NCBI RefSeq assembly: GCF_008704795.1
Contig: NZ_CP023690.1
Location: 4,970,501-5,034,500, forward strand
Reading direction: 5' to 3'
Source: Streptomyces spectabilis
GTDB taxonomy: Bacteria > Actinomycetota > Actinomycetes > Streptomycetales > Streptomycetaceae
DNA: 64,000 nucleotides
Shown here in pieces: positions 28,488 through 37,227 of the stretch. The translations under genes and the position numbers were made by a program. Numbering within the stretch: position 1 is the first letter of the stretch; every line of letters starts with the position of its first letter. Under the pieces are notes generated by a model. It did not search any database. It worked only from the letters and a program-made list of their open reading frames with translations, and was not told the origin of the DNA.

Positions 28488-30008
28488 TCAGCTCCCCGAG
28501 TGTCGTACGAGACAGCTGACGGTGCGCAGCAGGATGCACAGGTCCTGCCAGAAGGACCAGCTGTCGATGTACGTGTTGTCGAAGCGGCACCGGTCCTCGA
28601 TGGAGGTGTCACCGCGCAGGCCGTGGATCTGGGCGAGCCCGGTGATGCCGGTGGGCATGCGGTGGCGGTGCGCGTAGTCGGGGTACTTCTGGCTGAACTG
28701 GGCGACGAAGTAGGGACGTTCGGGGCGCGGCCCGACCAGGCTCATGTCGCCGCGCAGCACGTTCCACAACTGCGGCAGCTCGTCGAGGGAGGTGCGGCGC
28801 AGGAAGCGGCAGTACGCGCTCATCCGGTGCTCGTCGGCGACGCTCCACCGGGTGGCGGCCTCCTGCGGGTCGGCGGGCCGGTGGGTGCGGAACTTGAGCA
28901 GGGTGAACGGGCGGCCGTCCTTGCCGACGCGCTCCTGGCGGAACACGATCCCGGGCCCCTCCAGGGCACGCAGCAGCGCCGCGCACACCACCAGGACCGG
29001 CGCGGCGACCACAAGGAGCGCGGCCGACACCAGCACGTCCAGGGCGCGCTTGCGCAGGCTGGTGCGGAGCGGACCGCCGGGCGGCAGCGGGCGGCACGGG
29101 AACCCGGCCACGTGCTGGTGCCGTGCGGGGGCGCCCGCCGGGGCGAGCTCCCACAGGTCGCAACCGAGTGCGCGCAGGGCGGGCAGCCAGTGCTCGCGGG
29201 AGTCCGTACGGCCGGTGGCGATCAGGACGGTGCGGATGTCGTTCTGGATGGCGGCGCGCTGGAGTTCGTCCACGGTGGAGAGCACCGGAAGGCCGGGCGC
29301 CGGGTCCTGGCCCCGGTCGGCCGGCTCCGCGGGGTCGCAGACGACGCCGACCGGGCGCATCCCGCACCGGGGCTGGCGCAGTAGCGCGATGGCGACCGCG
29401 CGGGCACGCGGTCCGTGGCCGAGGACGAGCACCGGCCGGGGCCCGCGCGTGAGCGCCCTGCGGAAACGCCAGTACACCAGCGCCCGGCCGAGCGCGCCGA
29501 GCGCGCAGTGCGCAGCGCACGCCGTCAGGAGCGGGACGGGCGACGGGGAGGCGAGCGGGGCGAGCGGCGGCAGGACGGGCAGCCCGGACAGCGACGTCGC
29601 GCACGTGGCCGTCACGCACCAGGCGACCGCCACGCGGCCGCCGAGCGCGGGCAGTTCGTCGAGCACGCGGGGCATCCGCGGAGGCCGGTACAGACCGCCG
29701 TGGGCGTGGAGCGCGATGACGACCGCGGCCAGGAGAGCCACCGCGGCGGCCCAGGACGTGACCGACGTCCGGGCGGCGTCGTACCCCGAGGTGTATTCGG
29801 CGTACGCGCACACCCCGAGTGCCGCCGCGGCCCCGTCGGCGGCCAACAGCGGCCAGAGCACCGGGCGTTGGCGCGCGGGCTGCCAGGTGCCGTGCTCGAC
29901 ACGCGTGGCCAGCGCCTCCCGGGGCGCCACGACGACGGCCGCGGCCGGGTCCTGCTGGTGCTGTCTCAGCTCCCCTGACGAGGTGGTGACGGTTCGTTCC
30001 GCACTCAC
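28488..30008 (-). CDS. Initiating sugar-phosphate transferase (polyprenyl glycosylphosphotransferase)
   Basis: 506 residues. Four to five N-terminal helices (about 40-180) and a nucleotide-binding-like middle domain (RPVLVLGHGPRARAVA) precede a further helix and the catalytic bacterial sugar-transferase domain (about 320-506). That domain shows RQERVGKDGRPFTLLKFRT, SLDELPQLWNVLRGDMSLVGPRPE and LRGDTSIEDR. It adds the first sugar-1-phosphate to undecaprenyl phosphate. GTG 30008 overlaps the glycosyltransferase stop (GTGA); a GTG four codons upstream is possible. Confidence 0.92.
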   Translation of the reverse strand: MSAERTVTTSSGELRQHQQDPAAAVVVAPREALATRVEHGTWQPARQRPVLWPLLAADGAAAALGVCAYAEYTSGYDAARTSVTSWAAAVALLAAVVIALHAHGGLYRPPRMPRVLDELPALGGRVAVAWCVTATCATSLSGLPVLPPLAPLASPSPVPLLTACAAHCALGALGRALVYWRFRRALTRGPRPVLVLGHGPRARAVAIALLRQPRCGMRPVGVVCDPAEPADRGQDPAPGLPVLSTVDELQRAAIQNDIRTVLIATGRTDSREHWLPALRALGCDLWELAPAGAPARHQHVAGFPCRPLPPGGPLRTSLRKRALDVLVSAALLVVAAPVLVVCAALLRALEGPGIVFRQERVGKDGRPFTLLKFRTHRPADPQEAATRWSVADEHRMSAYCRFLRRTSLDELPQLWNVLRGDMSLVGPRPERPYFVAQFSQKYPDYAHRHRMPTGITGLAQIHGLRGDTSIEDRCRFDNTYIDSWSFWQDLCILLRTVSCLVRHSGS

Positions 30009-31165
30009 GGGTTGGTGCACTCCCTGTCCTTCGTGGCGGCCGCGTACGTGGGGGGTGCCGTGCCGAGCAGTTCGCGGTAGACCTCCTCGATCGCGCGGGC
30101 GGTGTGCCGCACGTCGTGGTGGTCGAGTACGTGGTGGCGCGCCCGGTCACCGAGCCGGTCGCGCAGCGCCCGGTCCTCAAGGAGGGCGATGAGCGCGCGG
30201 GCCAGGGCGTCGGGGTTCTCCGGAGGCACCAGGGCGTGGGGCACGAGGTCGGACGGCAGGCTCTCGCGCGCGCCGTTGACCTCGGTGACGACGACGGGCC
30301 GGGCGCACGCCATGGCCTCCAGCGGGGCCAGGGCCATGCCCTCCCAGCGCGACGGCAGGACGACGACGTCGGCGGCGCGGTACCAGGGCGCCGCGTCCGG
30401 GACGGCCCCGGCGAAGAGCACCGAGCCGTCGGCGCGCGCCCGCAGGGCCCCGGCGTCGGGACCGTCGCCGACGAGGGCGAGGCGGGCGGCGGGCAGCGCC
30501 GCGGTGACGGCTGGCCAGGCCCGGAGCAGCACGTCCTGCCCCTTCTGCCGGCACAGCCGCCCCACGCACACCACCAGGGGTGTCGCGGCGTCGCGTGCGG
30601 GGGGCAGCGGAAGCGCGGCCCGGCTCGCTCCCCTGTCCAGGGGCGGGAAGCGGTCGACGGCGATGCCGTTGGGCACGACCCGGGCCGCGCCGCCGACGCC
30701 CGCGCGCCGCCCGGTGTGCCGTTCGGCCTCGCTGACGCACACGAGCCGGGCCGTCCAGCGGGCGCCGTGCCGTTCCCAGGCGCGGGCGAGCGCGGCCGTC
30801 ACCCCGCCGACGGCCTCGAACGACCAGGCGTGCGGCTGGAAGACGGTGGGCACGCGCCCGCGCACGGCGAGCCGCACGGCGAGGCCCGCCTTGGCGCTGT
30901 GGGCGTGGACGAGGTCCGGGCGTACGAGCGACACGACGCGGGCGAGCTCGCGGACCTCGGACCACAGCGCGGGCCCGGGGGAGCGGGTCGCCGCCCAGGC
31001 GTGGCCGCGGCCGCCCGCGAGGACGCCTCCGGGGCTGGCCACGTGGACGTCGAGCCCCGCGGCGCGCTGGGCCGCGACGAGGTCCAGGACCACGCGCGCG
31101 ACGCCGCCGTCCACGGGCTGGCTGACGTGCAGGACACGCGGGGGAGGGAGCACCGGCTGCGGCAT
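30005..31165 (-). CDS. Glycosyltransferase family 4
   Basis: 386 residues, GT-B. The N-terminal GGVARVVLDLVAAQRAAG contacts the acceptor. VPNGIAVDRFPP and CVGRLCRQKGQDVLLRAW follow, and SRWEGMALAPLEAMACARPVV is the donor-binding E-x7-E region. First gene of the eight-gene operon (31165 to 21598). ATG 31165 with AGAGGA at 7 nt. Donor sugar unknown. Confidence 0.9.
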   Translation of the reverse strand: MPQPVLPPPRVLHVSQPVDGGVARVVLDLVAAQRAAGLDVHVASPGGVLAGGRGHAWAATRSPGPALWSEVRELARVVSLVRPDLVHAHSAKAGLAVRLAVRGRVPTVFQPHAWSFEAVGGVTAALARAWERHGARWTARLVCVSEAERHTGRRAGVGGAARVVPNGIAVDRFPPLDRGASRAALPLPPARDAATPLVVCVGRLCRQKGQDVLLRAWPAVTAALPAARLALVGDGPDAGALRARADGSVLFAGAVPDAAPWYRAADVVVLPSRWEGMALAPLEAMACARPVVVTEVNGARESLPSDLVPHALVPPENPDALARALIALLEDRALRDRLGDRARHHVLDHHDVRHTARAIEEVYRELLGTAPPTYAAATKDRECTNP

Positions 31166-31928
31166 GCGCGATTCCTCTGGATGGGTGCGAGGCAAGGTGC
31201 GTTACCGCCGCGCGACGGGGCGTCGGCCGCGGGCCGGGCGGGGGCCGCCGAGGGGACGGCAGGGGCGGGCCGGGCCCGGGGCCGCCGTCCGGGTGACCAC
31301 CCGGCGGTAGCTGATCGCCGGGACGGCGGCGCGTACGACCCCTCCGCGACGCGGCGCGTGATACCTCTTTGCCGACTCACCCTGTTTCTCCCCGCTGCCG
31401 TCCCGCGCGGCCGCCGCATGCCCGGGCACCAGCGGGAACGCGGCGCACGGCAGCGGGACGGCGAGGACGCGACGCGGGCCCGGGGAGTGGCACATGACGG
31501 CGTTGGCCTTCCGGAGTGGGAGGAGCGGAGAAGCGCTGGGGCGCGGCAGCCGGTGAGGGGGGGGCGTGGAGGGCGAAGTTCGGGCTAACCGAGTGAATAT
31601 GCACATTTGTGGCATGAGCACATCTATGGCTGAAATTCCTCGAGAGGAAGCGCAACTGTAGCGGGAGCCGAGAGCCTTCTCCGTGACCCGGCAGCGTGTG
31701 TCGAAACTGTGAAGCGGGTGGTCAATTCCCAGGCCGCAGAGGGTTCGTGGGGCAACGCCGCCGGTGCGGGCGGCACGGCGGGGCAACACGGCGACACGGT
31801 TGTCACCGAAATGGCTCGCCCCATCCATCACCCGTCCGGGGCACAACCGACCGTCAAGAACTGCCGTTGATCCACGCGCCGGGCATCCCGCACGGCACAA
31901 GCGTCATTTGACCAAGGAGCAACTCTCC
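31166..31928. other. Long intergenic between polymer operon and chaplin
   Basis: 763 bp without a convincing gene. The frames that are open show no family features or ribosome sites. An AT-richer patch at about 31575-31660 (GTGAATATGCACATTTGTGGCATGAGCAC within it) is the best candidate for the polymer-operon promoter. That would give an untranslated leader of roughly 400 nt. The right end should hold the chaplin promoter. No riboswitch was recognised. Confidence 0.45.
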
Positions 31929-32168
31929 ATGTCGCGTACCACCAAGGCTCTCGCCCTCTCCGCCGTCGCGGCCGCCGCCGTGGCCGGTGGCGCCGGTGTC
32001 GCCGCCGCCGACAGCGGCGCGCAGGGTGCCGCCACCAACTCCCCCGGCGTCGTCTCCGGCAACGTCATCCAGGTGCCGGTGCACGTCCCCGTGAACGTCT
32101 GCGGCAACACGATCAACGTGATCGGCCTGCTGAACCCGGCGTTCGGCAACACCTGCGTCAACGACTGA
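31929..32168 (+). CDS. Short chaplin with two cysteines
   Basis: 79 residues. Signal peptide about 1-27 (VAAADSG). The chaplin domain shows NSPGVVSGNVIQVPVHVPVNVCGNT and LLNPAFGNTCVND (quoted in parts), close to ChpH-type sequences. Two Cys. ATG 31929 has AAGGAG 9 nt upstream. Followed by a strong terminator, so monocistronic. Confidence 0.95.
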   Translation: MSRTTKALALSAVAAAAVAGGAGVAAADSGAQGAATNSPGVVSGNVIQVPVHVPVNVCGNTINVIGLLNPAFGNTCVND

Positions 32169-32186
32169 GCTGACGCGTCGATCGGT

Positions 32187-32217
32187 ACGGCCGCCCCGCA
32201 GCCTGCGGGGCGGCCGT
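32187..32217 (+). terminator. Terminator after chaplin at 31929
   Basis: 14-bp perfect stem ACGGCCGCCCCGCA / TGCGGGGCGGCCGT with a 3-nt loop and TTTC after it. The following 270 bp to 32489 show no gene. Confidence 0.85.
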
Positions 32218-32489
32218 TTCCATGGGGCGGCTCCCGGCCCCCGGGCCGGTCCCCCCCGTGTCGGCGTGTCGGCCCCACGCCGTCGGCGTGTCGCGCCCCC
32301 GATCCCGTACTCGAATGGCGGGTAGCCGCAACACCCCTGGAACCGTCCCCTACTTTGGCTTCTCACCTGCGCAAACGCTGAGTTGGGCCGCAGGGCGGTA
32401 TGACGCGACGCGCCCGCTCGGTTGCGGAGGGCGATCCTCCCTTTCACGGTGATCACAAGATCCGACGGACCACCGAAAGGGAACGACCT

Positions 32490-33242
32490 ATGCGTGCTCT
32501 ACCCGCACGGCGTATCGCGACCACCACGCTCTGCGCGGCCCTTCTCCTCGGCACGGCCGGACCGGCCATAGCCATGCAGGCGGAGTCCCGCCAGGAAGTG
32601 ACGGCCGCGGAGGTGCCCCTCCCCGGAGCGGACGCGCTGCTCGGCCAGGTGAAGGCGCTCGGCGACCTGGGCGCTGTCCTCACCCCCGTCACCGACCTCC
32701 TCAACGCCGCGCTCAAGGCCGACAACGGCCAGATCCCCGCCGCCGACGCCACCAAGCTCGCCGAGGCCGTCACGGCCGCGATCGCCAAGATCACCGCTGC
32801 GGCGCCGGTCGCCCCGCCCGCCGCCGTGCCCGCCGTCCCCGAGGCCCCGGCCGCGCCCGCCGTGCCCCCGGCCGCCGCTGTCCCGCAGGCTCCGGCCGTG
32901 CCGCAGGCTCCGGCCGTGCCGCAGCTCCCCGCCGCGCTGCCGAAGCTGCCGCTGGGCGGACCGCAGGCCGCGCAGGCCCCCCTCGACGTCAAGGACGACG
33001 CCCTGAAGGCGCTCCAGGCCGCGGTGGACAGTCTGATCAAGGCCGTCACGGGCGGCGACCCCACGCAGGTCGTCCCGGCCGTCACCGGTGTCCTCACCGG
33101 CCTGGTCAACACGGTCGTCGCCACCGTGCTCAGCGGCGGCCTTCCGGTGCCGAACCTGCCGGGCCTGCCCCCGCTGCCCAAGCTCCCGACGGACGCGCTG
33201 CCGCTGCCGAAGCTGCCTGTCCCGCTCCCGATCGAGGAGTAG
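32490..33242 (+). CDS. Secreted Ala/Pro/Leu-rich protein, unknown
   Basis: 250 residues. Signal peptide about 1-28 (GPAIAMQ). The mature part alternates helical stretches (LLGQVKALGDLGAVLTPVTDLLNAAL; IAKITAAA) with a PAVPQAPAVPQ repeat linker and ends in PLPKLP repeats. No cysteine and no sorting signal, so it should be released or loosely wall-bound. ATG with AAGGGA at 8 nt. The PVTDLL-like block resembles the product at 37724. Role unknown; a coat or matrix component is a guess from location. Confidence 0.75.
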   Translation: MRALPARRIATTTLCAALLLGTAGPAIAMQAESRQEVTAAEVPLPGADALLGQVKALGDLGAVLTPVTDLLNAALKADNGQIPAADATKLAEAVTAAIAKITAAAPVAPPAAVPAVPEAPAAPAVPPAAAVPQAPAVPQAPAVPQLPAALPKLPLGGPQAAQAPLDVKDDALKALQAAVDSLIKAVTGGDPTQVVPAVTGVLTGLVNTVVATVLSGGLPVPNLPGLPPLPKLPTDALPLPKLPVPLPIEE

Positions 33243-33290
33243 TCAGGGAAGCGAGCGGACCGGGAAAGCACGCGTCCTCTCCGGGGCGCG

Positions 33291-33343
33291 CATGACGAGA
33301 CCCGCCACACCGGCGCGTACCGGTGTCGGCGGGTCTCGTCATG
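33291..33343 (+). terminator. Long hairpin terminator
   Basis: 16-bp stem CATGACGAGACCCGCC / complement, extended by an inner 7-bp ACACCGG/CCGGTGT stem. The next 258 bp to 33601 have no gene. Confidence 0.85.
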
Positions 33344-33601
33344 CCCTCTTCCCATTCCCACGGCTTCCCACGGCGACAGCTGTTCGTCAACTCTGTGGGT
33401 GCGTAGTCCAGTTGATATGAGAAAAATGCGGGTTCCCTTCCATCGAGTGGGTTCCGGGAAGTTTGAGTTTCAGGGGTTTCCGTGCCGAGTTCCGCTCGTT
33501 AGAAGCGGTGAGAGAGACGCCAGGCAGAAGTAAATGCCTGAAGAGTGAAGCCCATTGGTGACCCGGCCAACGGTGACAAGAGTTACCAGGAAAGGAACAC
33601 G

Positions 33602-33880
33602 ATGAAGCCCCTGAAGGCTGCCGCTGTCCTCGCTGGATCGATGGCGATCGCCGGTGCCGCCGCGCCCGCTTTCGCCAACGACCTGACGCCCACCAGCCTG
33701 AACGGCGGCCTGGACACGCTGCTCAGCCAGCCGACCCTGGACGCGGCCCCGCTGAGCACCAACATGCTGGACACCGAGAACAAGAACTCCGTCGTCAACA
33801 CGGTCAAGACGGCCACGGACGGACTGAACGCGGCCGGAGGGCCGACGCAGCTGCTCGGCGGCCTGCCGCTCGCCAACTAG
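33602..33880 (+). CDS. Small secreted protein, unknown
   Basis: 92 residues. Signal peptide about 1-23 (APAFAND). The mature part is a polar helix-forming chain (LNGGLDTLLSQPTLDAAPLSTNMLDTENKN), no Cys, ending GGLPLAN. ATG 33602 with GGAAAGGA upstream. It sits among chaplins and other small secreted proteins. Not recognised; similar small exported proteins accompany surface loci in Streptomyces as far as I recall. Confidence 0.7.
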   Translation: MKPLKAAAVLAGSMAIAGAAAPAFANDLTPTSLNGGLDTLLSQPTLDAAPLSTNMLDTENKNSVVNTVKTATDGLNAAGGPTQLLGGLPLAN

Positions 33881-33894
33881 TCGTCCGAATTCCC

Positions 33895-33929
33895 GTTTCC
33901 CTTCGGGTGGCCTGAGCCGAACGGGAAAC
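33895..33929 (+). terminator. Terminator after small secreted protein gene
   Basis: Stem GTTTCCC-TTCGG against CCGAACGGGAAAC with one bulged base, 14 bp after the stop. Confidence 0.6.
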
Positions 33930-34012
33930 CCAGAATGCTTGGGCGTGTTATTCCGGGAATCCCCAGAATTACGCCCCTAGGCTTCAGCTAAACCCTAAGG
34001 GAAGGTTTGATG

Positions 34013-34252
34013 ATGAACACTGCCAAGAAGGCCGCTCTCGCCCTCGCCGCCGCCGGTATGGCCGCGGGTGCCGCGTCGGGGACCGCTTTCGCCGACGCCG
34101 ACGCCGCCGCTGACGCCGCGCACTCCCCGGGCGTCGGCTCGGGCAACGTCGGCCAGATCCCGGTGAACGTCCCGGTCAACGTCGTGGGCAACACCGCCAA
34201 CCTGATCGGCGCCCTGAACCCGGCGTTCGGCAACAGCGGCGCGAACAACTGA
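34013..34252 (+). CDS. Short chaplin lacking cysteines (ChpE-like)
   Basis: 79 residues. Signal peptide about 1-27 (TAFADAD). The chaplin domain HSPGVGSGNVGQIPVNVPVNVVGNT...LNPAFGNSG has Val and Gly where other chaplins have the two Cys, exactly as in S. coelicolor ChpE. ChpE is one of the few chaplins made in vegetative growth and important for export or surface activity of the others. Start chosen at the second of two adjacent ATGs for spacing from AAGGGAAGG. Confidence 0.9.
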   Translation: MNTAKKAALALAAAGMAAGAASGTAFADADAAADAAHSPGVGSGNVGQIPVNVPVNVVGNTANLIGALNPAFGNSGANN

Positions 34253-34323
34253 CCTTCGCCCGCGCGGCGTCGCGGCCACCACGCGACGCTCGCCCGGTGC
34301 CCTTCCGGGCGCCCGCGGCACTC

Positions 34324-34363
34324 AAAGGCCGGTCAGCGGAACCCTTTCCGCGGACCGGCCTTT
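34324..34363 (+). terminator. Terminator after ChpE-like gene
   Basis: Near-perfect 17-bp stem AAAGGCCGGTCAGCGGA against TCCGCGGACCGGCCTTT, short loop, T-rich end. Confidence 0.8.
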
Positions 34364-34493
34364 CGCGCGCCCGGCCACGGGCGGCCACGCGCGTTCGACC
34401 TGCTCACCCCAACGTGTGATGCGGAACGGCCGTTCGGCCACTTAGGTGACAAGCGCGAAAGACCGTGCCGCGCGCGTCGCTACGGTTTCGCCC

Positions 34494-34997
34494 ATGACCA
34501 CGAAACCGAGTGAGCAGCGTCCTTTCCGAGTGGCCGACATGGGCACCCTCGGCGTCATCGCCTGGAGCGGTGAACACCCCGAGGAGGAAAAGGACATGGC
34601 CTTTCTCATGGCCTATCCCCTGGGGGACGCGGAGGGCGGCCCGGACGCCTCGGCTGAGGCCGTCGGCGCGCTGCTGCACAACTCCGGTCTGCCGGTCGGC
34701 GGCCCGCTCCTGGACGGCGCGCGGAACCCCAGCCTCCCGGTGACGCTGCTCGTCGAGGCCGGGCAGGCGGTCGTGACCATGCCGCACGTCAACGCCCAGT
34801 GTGTGGTCCCGCCCGAGTGGCTCGCCGCCGTACGGGACCGGGGGCACGCGTACTTCATCATGACCACGCGCGCGTGGCCGGACGGTGCGCCCGGCGTACC
34901 CGTGTCGGAGGAGAACCTGAGGAACTTCGCGGGCGACGAGGAGACCCTCACCAACGCCACGCACTGCCTGCTGCCGGTGCAGCGGCTGCGCGGCTGA
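34494..34997 (+). CDS. DUF5949 family protein
   Basis: 167 residues, soluble, no signal peptide. Conserved blocks are GTLGVIAWSGEHPEE, MAYPLGDAEGGPDASAEAVG, PSLPVTLLVEAGQAVVTMPHVNAQC and a C-terminal FAGDEETLTNATH. A family found in streptomycetes; function unknown. ATG 34494 has no strong ribosome site. Single gene between secreted-protein genes. Family number from memory. Confidence 0.72.
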   Translation: MTTKPSEQRPFRVADMGTLGVIAWSGEHPEEEKDMAFLMAYPLGDAEGGPDASAEAVGALLHNSGLPVGGPLLDGARNPSLPVTLLVEAGQAVVTMPHVNAQCVVPPEWLAAVRDRGHAYFIMTTRAWPDGAPGVPVSEENLRNFAGDEETLTNATHCLLPVQRLRG

Positions 34998-35188
34998 TGA
35001 GCGGCCCGGCCCCGGCCGGGTGCCCGCGCGCTTCCCGACCGGGCCGGAATCCGGTGGGGCGATCAGTCGAGGGGATCATCCGCTAAAGCGAGTATTCGGT
35101 TGCTCGGGCGAAGTTTGTGCTGGTGCGCGGGGCGGGCTCGTTGAGCCTGTGCGAACCGAGCGGTCGCCGTAGCGAAAGGATCCGAGCC

Positions 35189-35695
35189 ATGAAGCACACC
35201 ACGAGGGGGGCCATCGCCACGGCCCTCGCCTGCACCGCGGCAGCCTGCGCGGCGTCGACCGCGGCCGCGGCGGACCACCCCGGCGTGACCGTGCCGCTGG
35301 ACGGGGTCAAGCACTCCCTGGGCCTGCAGACCCCCGAGGTCACCAGCACCCTGCCGGTACCGCTGCCCGGCGGCGAGCTGGAGGGCCCCCGCTATGTGGA
35401 GGGCAAGCTGCTGCCCGAGCGGGCCGTCCCGCAGATCCCGGTCGGCAACGCGCTGCCCGACGTCCAGATCACGGCCCCGCTGACGGACGTCGTGGGCGAG
35501 GACAGCCTGAAGAGCGTGGGCCTGTCCGCACGCGGCTCCGACGTGTACGCCCTCACGCCGGGCGCCACGCTCGAAGCGCCGCTGGGCGCGCCGGGCGCCG
35601 ACGGCACCGCCCTGCCGCCGCTCACCCTGCCCGGCGGCGGCCTGCACCAGCCCCTGCTGAGCGCGCAGCCCGCGGCCGATCTGGGCCTCAACTGA
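35189..35695 (+). CDS. Secreted Pro/Leu-rich protein, unknown
   Basis: 168 residues. Signal peptide about 1-28 (AAAADHPG). The mature chain is uncharged to acidic with recurring VPLPGG/TLPGGGL-type turns and no Cys or sorting motif. ATG with AAAGGA at 10 nt. Not recognised. It belongs by position and composition to the group of small exported proteins at 32490, 33602 and 37724. Confidence 0.7.
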   Translation: MKHTTRGAIATALACTAAACAASTAAAADHPGVTVPLDGVKHSLGLQTPEVTSTLPVPLPGGELEGPRYVEGKLLPERAVPQIPVGNALPDVQITAPLTDVVGEDSLKSVGLSARGSDVYALTPGATLEAPLGAPGADGTALPPLTLPGGGLHQPLLSAQPAADLGLN

Positions 35696-35827
35696 CGCCT
35701 GCGGACCCGGTGGACCGCGAGGGCTCGGCTCCGGTGCGGCCGGGCCCGCCACGCCCGGCCCGTAACGGACCGTGGGGGTCGGGCGGTTAGAGGTCTTGGC
35801 AGCACATGGTCGCGGGAGAGGGAGCAC

Positions 35828-36220
35828 ATGACCGCAGCGCCCGGTACGCCACTGATCCACCGCCTCGGGCGGCGCCACCTCCTTGGCGCCGCGGCCGCGG
35901 CCACGCTCGCCTCCGTCGGGGTGATGCGGGCGGCCCTGGCGCGGGCCACCCCGCCGGGCGCGCCCGACGAGGGCTCCTTCGACGAGATGTACCGGGGGCG
36001 GCGCATCCAGGGCGACCCGGTCCTGGGCGAGCGCGGCGCGGGCCCGTCGGCGTGGCGCGTCACGGTCGACGGCCGGCAGCTCGGCCTCATGCGCCGGGCC
36101 GACGGCAGCTATCTGACCATGGTCGACCACTACGGGTCGTACGAGAGCCCGCTCGCGGCCGCCCGCGGGGCCGTGGACGAGCTCGGGGTGACGGCGCGGC
36201 TCAGCGGTCACACGCACTGA
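35828..36220 (+). CDS. melC1: Tyrosinase cofactor / copper chaperone MelC1
   Basis: 130 residues. A twin-arginine signal (RRHLLGAAAAA, about 15-40) exports it together with the signal-less tyrosinase. MelC1 delivers copper and escorts MelC2. The conserved small-domain motif FDEMYRGRRIQG is present, as are RRADGSYLTMVDHYGSY and a His-containing end GHTH for copper. GGGAGAGGGAG precedes ATG. It is 51 bp upstream of melC2, one operon. Confidence 0.92.
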   Translation: MTAAPGTPLIHRLGRRHLLGAAAAATLASVGVMRAALARATPPGAPDEGSFDEMYRGRRIQGDPVLGERGAGPSAWRVTVDGRQLGLMRRADGSYLTMVDHYGSYESPLAAARGAVDELGVTARLSGHTH

Positions 36221-36271
36221 GGGGCACGGCCCCGGCCGCACGGGGCGCGAGGGATCGTGAAGGGGGCGCGC

Positions 36272-37141
36272 GTGGCCTACACACGCAAGAACCAGAACCG
36301 GCTGACCGGGGCCGAGCGGCGCAGATTCGTGGACGCCGTACTGAGCCTGAAGCGCCGGGGCGAGTACGACGAATTCGTCCGCACGCACATCGACTTCTAC
36401 GTGGCGGACGGCGAGAACCGGCTCAGGGTCGCCCATATGACGCCCACGTTCCTGCCCTGGCACCGGCGCTTCCTGCTCGACTTCGAGCGGGCCCTGCAGC
36501 GCGTCGACGACGCGGTCACCGTCCCCTACTGGGACTGGACGCGCGACCGCACCCCGGCCGCGTCCCTGTGGGGCGAGGACTTCCTGGGCGGGAACGGGCG
36601 CGCGGGCGACCGGCAGGTGCTCACGGGCCCGTTCGCGCGCCGCGGCGGCCACTGGCGGATCAAGGAGAGCGTCACCGACGGGGACTTCCTCACCCGCGCG
36701 TTCGGCAACCCCTCGAACCCGATCGAGCTGCCCACGCCCGCCGACGTGGAGTGGGCGATGAAGGATTCCCGGTACGACGTCCCGCCCTGGGACTCGCGGG
36801 CGGACGGGGGCTTCCGCAACAAGCTGGAGGGCTGGACGTCCGGCGTGGGCACCGCGCGGTGGCGCAACCACAACCGCGTGCACCGCTGGGTCGGCGGACA
36901 CATGCTGGGCGGCGGCTCCGTGAACGACCCGGTGTTCTGGCTGAACCACGCCTTCGTGGACCTGCTGTGGAGCCGCTGGGAGCGCGAGCACCGCAGGGGC
37001 GCGCGGTTCCTGCCGGAGCGCCCGCCGGGCCTCGGTGAGCCGGGGCACGGCCGCGTCGTCGCCCGGAACGAGCCGATGCCCCCGTGGCGTACGACGCCGG
37101 GCGACATGCTCGACCACGAGCGGATCTATCGCTACGTGTGA
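36272..37141 (+). CDS. melC2: Tyrosinase MelC2
   Basis: 289 residues, usual size for a Streptomyces tyrosinase. This type-3 dicopper monooxygenase/oxidase converts tyrosine to DOPA and dopaquinone, the route to melanin. CuA histidines are in RTHIDFY and AHMTPTFLPWHRRFLLDFE; CuB histidines are in NHNRVHRWVGGHM and DPVFWLNHAFVD. No signal peptide, as expected with MelC1. GTG 36272 with GGGGG six bases upstream; GTG 36257 is an alternative. Confidence 0.95.
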   Translation: MAYTRKNQNRLTGAERRRFVDAVLSLKRRGEYDEFVRTHIDFYVADGENRLRVAHMTPTFLPWHRRFLLDFERALQRVDDAVTVPYWDWTRDRTPAASLWGEDFLGGNGRAGDRQVLTGPFARRGGHWRIKESVTDGDFLTRAFGNPSNPIELPTPADVEWAMKDSRYDVPPWDSRADGGFRNKLEGWTSGVGTARWRNHNRVHRWVGGHMLGGGSVNDPVFWLNHAFVDLLWSRWEREHRRGARFLPERPPGLGEPGHGRVVARNEPMPPWRTTPGDMLDHERIYRYV

Positions 37142-37179
37142 CACCGCCGCGGACACCACCGAAGTGCCCCGTGAACCGG

Positions 37180-37213
37180 GAAGCCCCCGGCGAACGTACT
37201 CGCCGGGGGCTTC
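37180..37213. terminator. Bidirectional terminator between melC2 and chaplin
   Basis: 14-bp perfect stem GAAGCCCCCGGCGA / complement, ACGTAC loop, between convergent genes. Confidence 0.85.
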
Positions 37214-37227
37214 TCCTGGTGGCGTGC

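Noticed and set aside
27129..29384. A 751-codon plus-strand frame across the polymer operon
   Set aside because: Composition is rich in Arg/His/Gly/Asp without motifs; it opposes glycosyltransferase and ligase genes with clear signatures.
31202..31900. Possible minus-strand gene in the leader of the glycan operon
   Set aside because: Arg/Pro-rich translation without motif, no ribosome site, and composition typical of a non-coding shadow.
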